From contig CAJNBX010000014.1 in the NCBI GenBank assembly GCA_905221115.1, positions 1-45,458 on the forward strand: a stretch of 45,458 nucleotides of DNA. The letters run 5' to 3'. Position 1 is the stretch's first letter. The number at the start of each line of letters is the position of its first letter. The notes below the pieces were generated by a model that had not been told where the DNA came from, ran no database searches, and saw only the letters and a list, made by a program, of their open reading frames with translations. This document shows positions 45,379-45,458 of the stretch, piece after piece. The position numbers and the translations under genes are program-made. Source of the DNA: a bacterium (GTDB lineage: Bacteria; Bacillota; Bacilli; Lactobacillales; Streptococcaceae).

Positions 45379-45458
45379 ATGCTTGATAATCAGTTAACTA
45401 TGGATGTCAGTCCTTATTCTAGTTTGTATGATATCGTGGTTCCTAAAACCCACTTTTT
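45379..45458 (+). CDS. Probable transposase, N-terminal part (cut by window)
   Basis: The visible 26 residues start 'MLDNQLTMDVSPYSSLYD' and resemble the N-terminus of streptococcal IS1182-type transposases. The frame runs off the end of the window. Ribosome site GAGGTG lies 7 bases upstream. No terminal inverted repeat can be defined from the part shown, so whether the element is complete or a remnant is open. Confidence 0.55.
   Translation, partial: MLDNQLTMDVSPYSSLYDIVVPKTHF

Overview
The window is a low-GC, gene-dense chromosomal segment from a mitis-group Streptococcus, most likely Streptococcus pneumoniae or a very close relative. The reasons are the pyruvate oxidase SpxB, the copY-cupA-copA copper operon with a cupredoxin-headed CopA, three BOX-type intergenic repeats, and a gene order that matches my memory of the pneumococcal spxB-thiamine-lctO-pyr-dcw neighbourhood. 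This identification rests on recognition, not on a search. No phage, plasmid, CRISPR, rRNA or tRNA is visible. Every gene inside the window looks intact; only the last gene, the start of a probable transposase, is cut by the window edge.

Layout. 0.1-6 kb (minus strand): a CBS-ACT protein, then the branched-chain amino-acid transporter livJHMGF. 5.8-8.7 kb (minus): a YlbG-like protein, clpP with a textbook CtsR operator, upp, a dCMP deaminase and a TetR regulator whose divergent promoter region carries a candidate operator facing degV. 8.8-13.8 kb: degV, a flavoprotein with a near-leaderless promoter, a DUF1697 gene, a TipA/Mta-like MerR regulator with a 19-bp-spacer promoter, and a sodium symporter with a terminator-like hairpin in its leader. 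13.8-17.7 kb (minus): manA, a GH1 phospho-glycosidase, a SemiSWEET, a 51-residue membrane protein and a glyoxalase-fold protein. 17.7-22.9 kb (minus): spxB with two cre sites, then the copper operon with two identical CopY operators.

23-32.4 kb is a thiamine salvage island. It holds thiD on the plus strand and two minus-strand operons: ykoE-ykoD-ykoC-tenA-thiW-thiM-thiE and tenA-thiM-thiE. Each of the three units has its own TPP riboswitch, and two of these leaders are recognisable duplicates with 92 identical bases in a row. 32.6-33.7 kb carries lactate oxidase lctO. 33.9-36.9 kb is a polar amino-acid ABC transporter. 36.9-38.5 kb is pyrF-pyrE behind a PyrR-type attenuator. 38.5-42.2 kb is the dcw segment murD-murG-divIB. 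42.3-44.4 kb is typA plus a small membrane protein, followed by a near-leaderless rsuA-type gene and a partial transposase.

How the genes fit together. LctO turns lactate into pyruvate and SpxB turns pyruvate into acetyl phosphate; both make H2O2, and both have cre-like sites. SpxB needs thiamine diphosphate, and the island between the two enzymes collects and recycles thiamine, its pyrimidine and its thiazole. The remaining units serve amino-acid uptake, pyrimidine synthesis and salvage (pyrF, pyrE, upp, dCMP deaminase), protein quality control and cell-wall synthesis. I see no clearly new multi-gene system. The observations most worth checking are regulatory: the leader hairpin of the sodium symporter, the duplicated TPP leaders, the three identical terminators around a tiny membrane protein gene, and the tandem hairpin repeat after livF.
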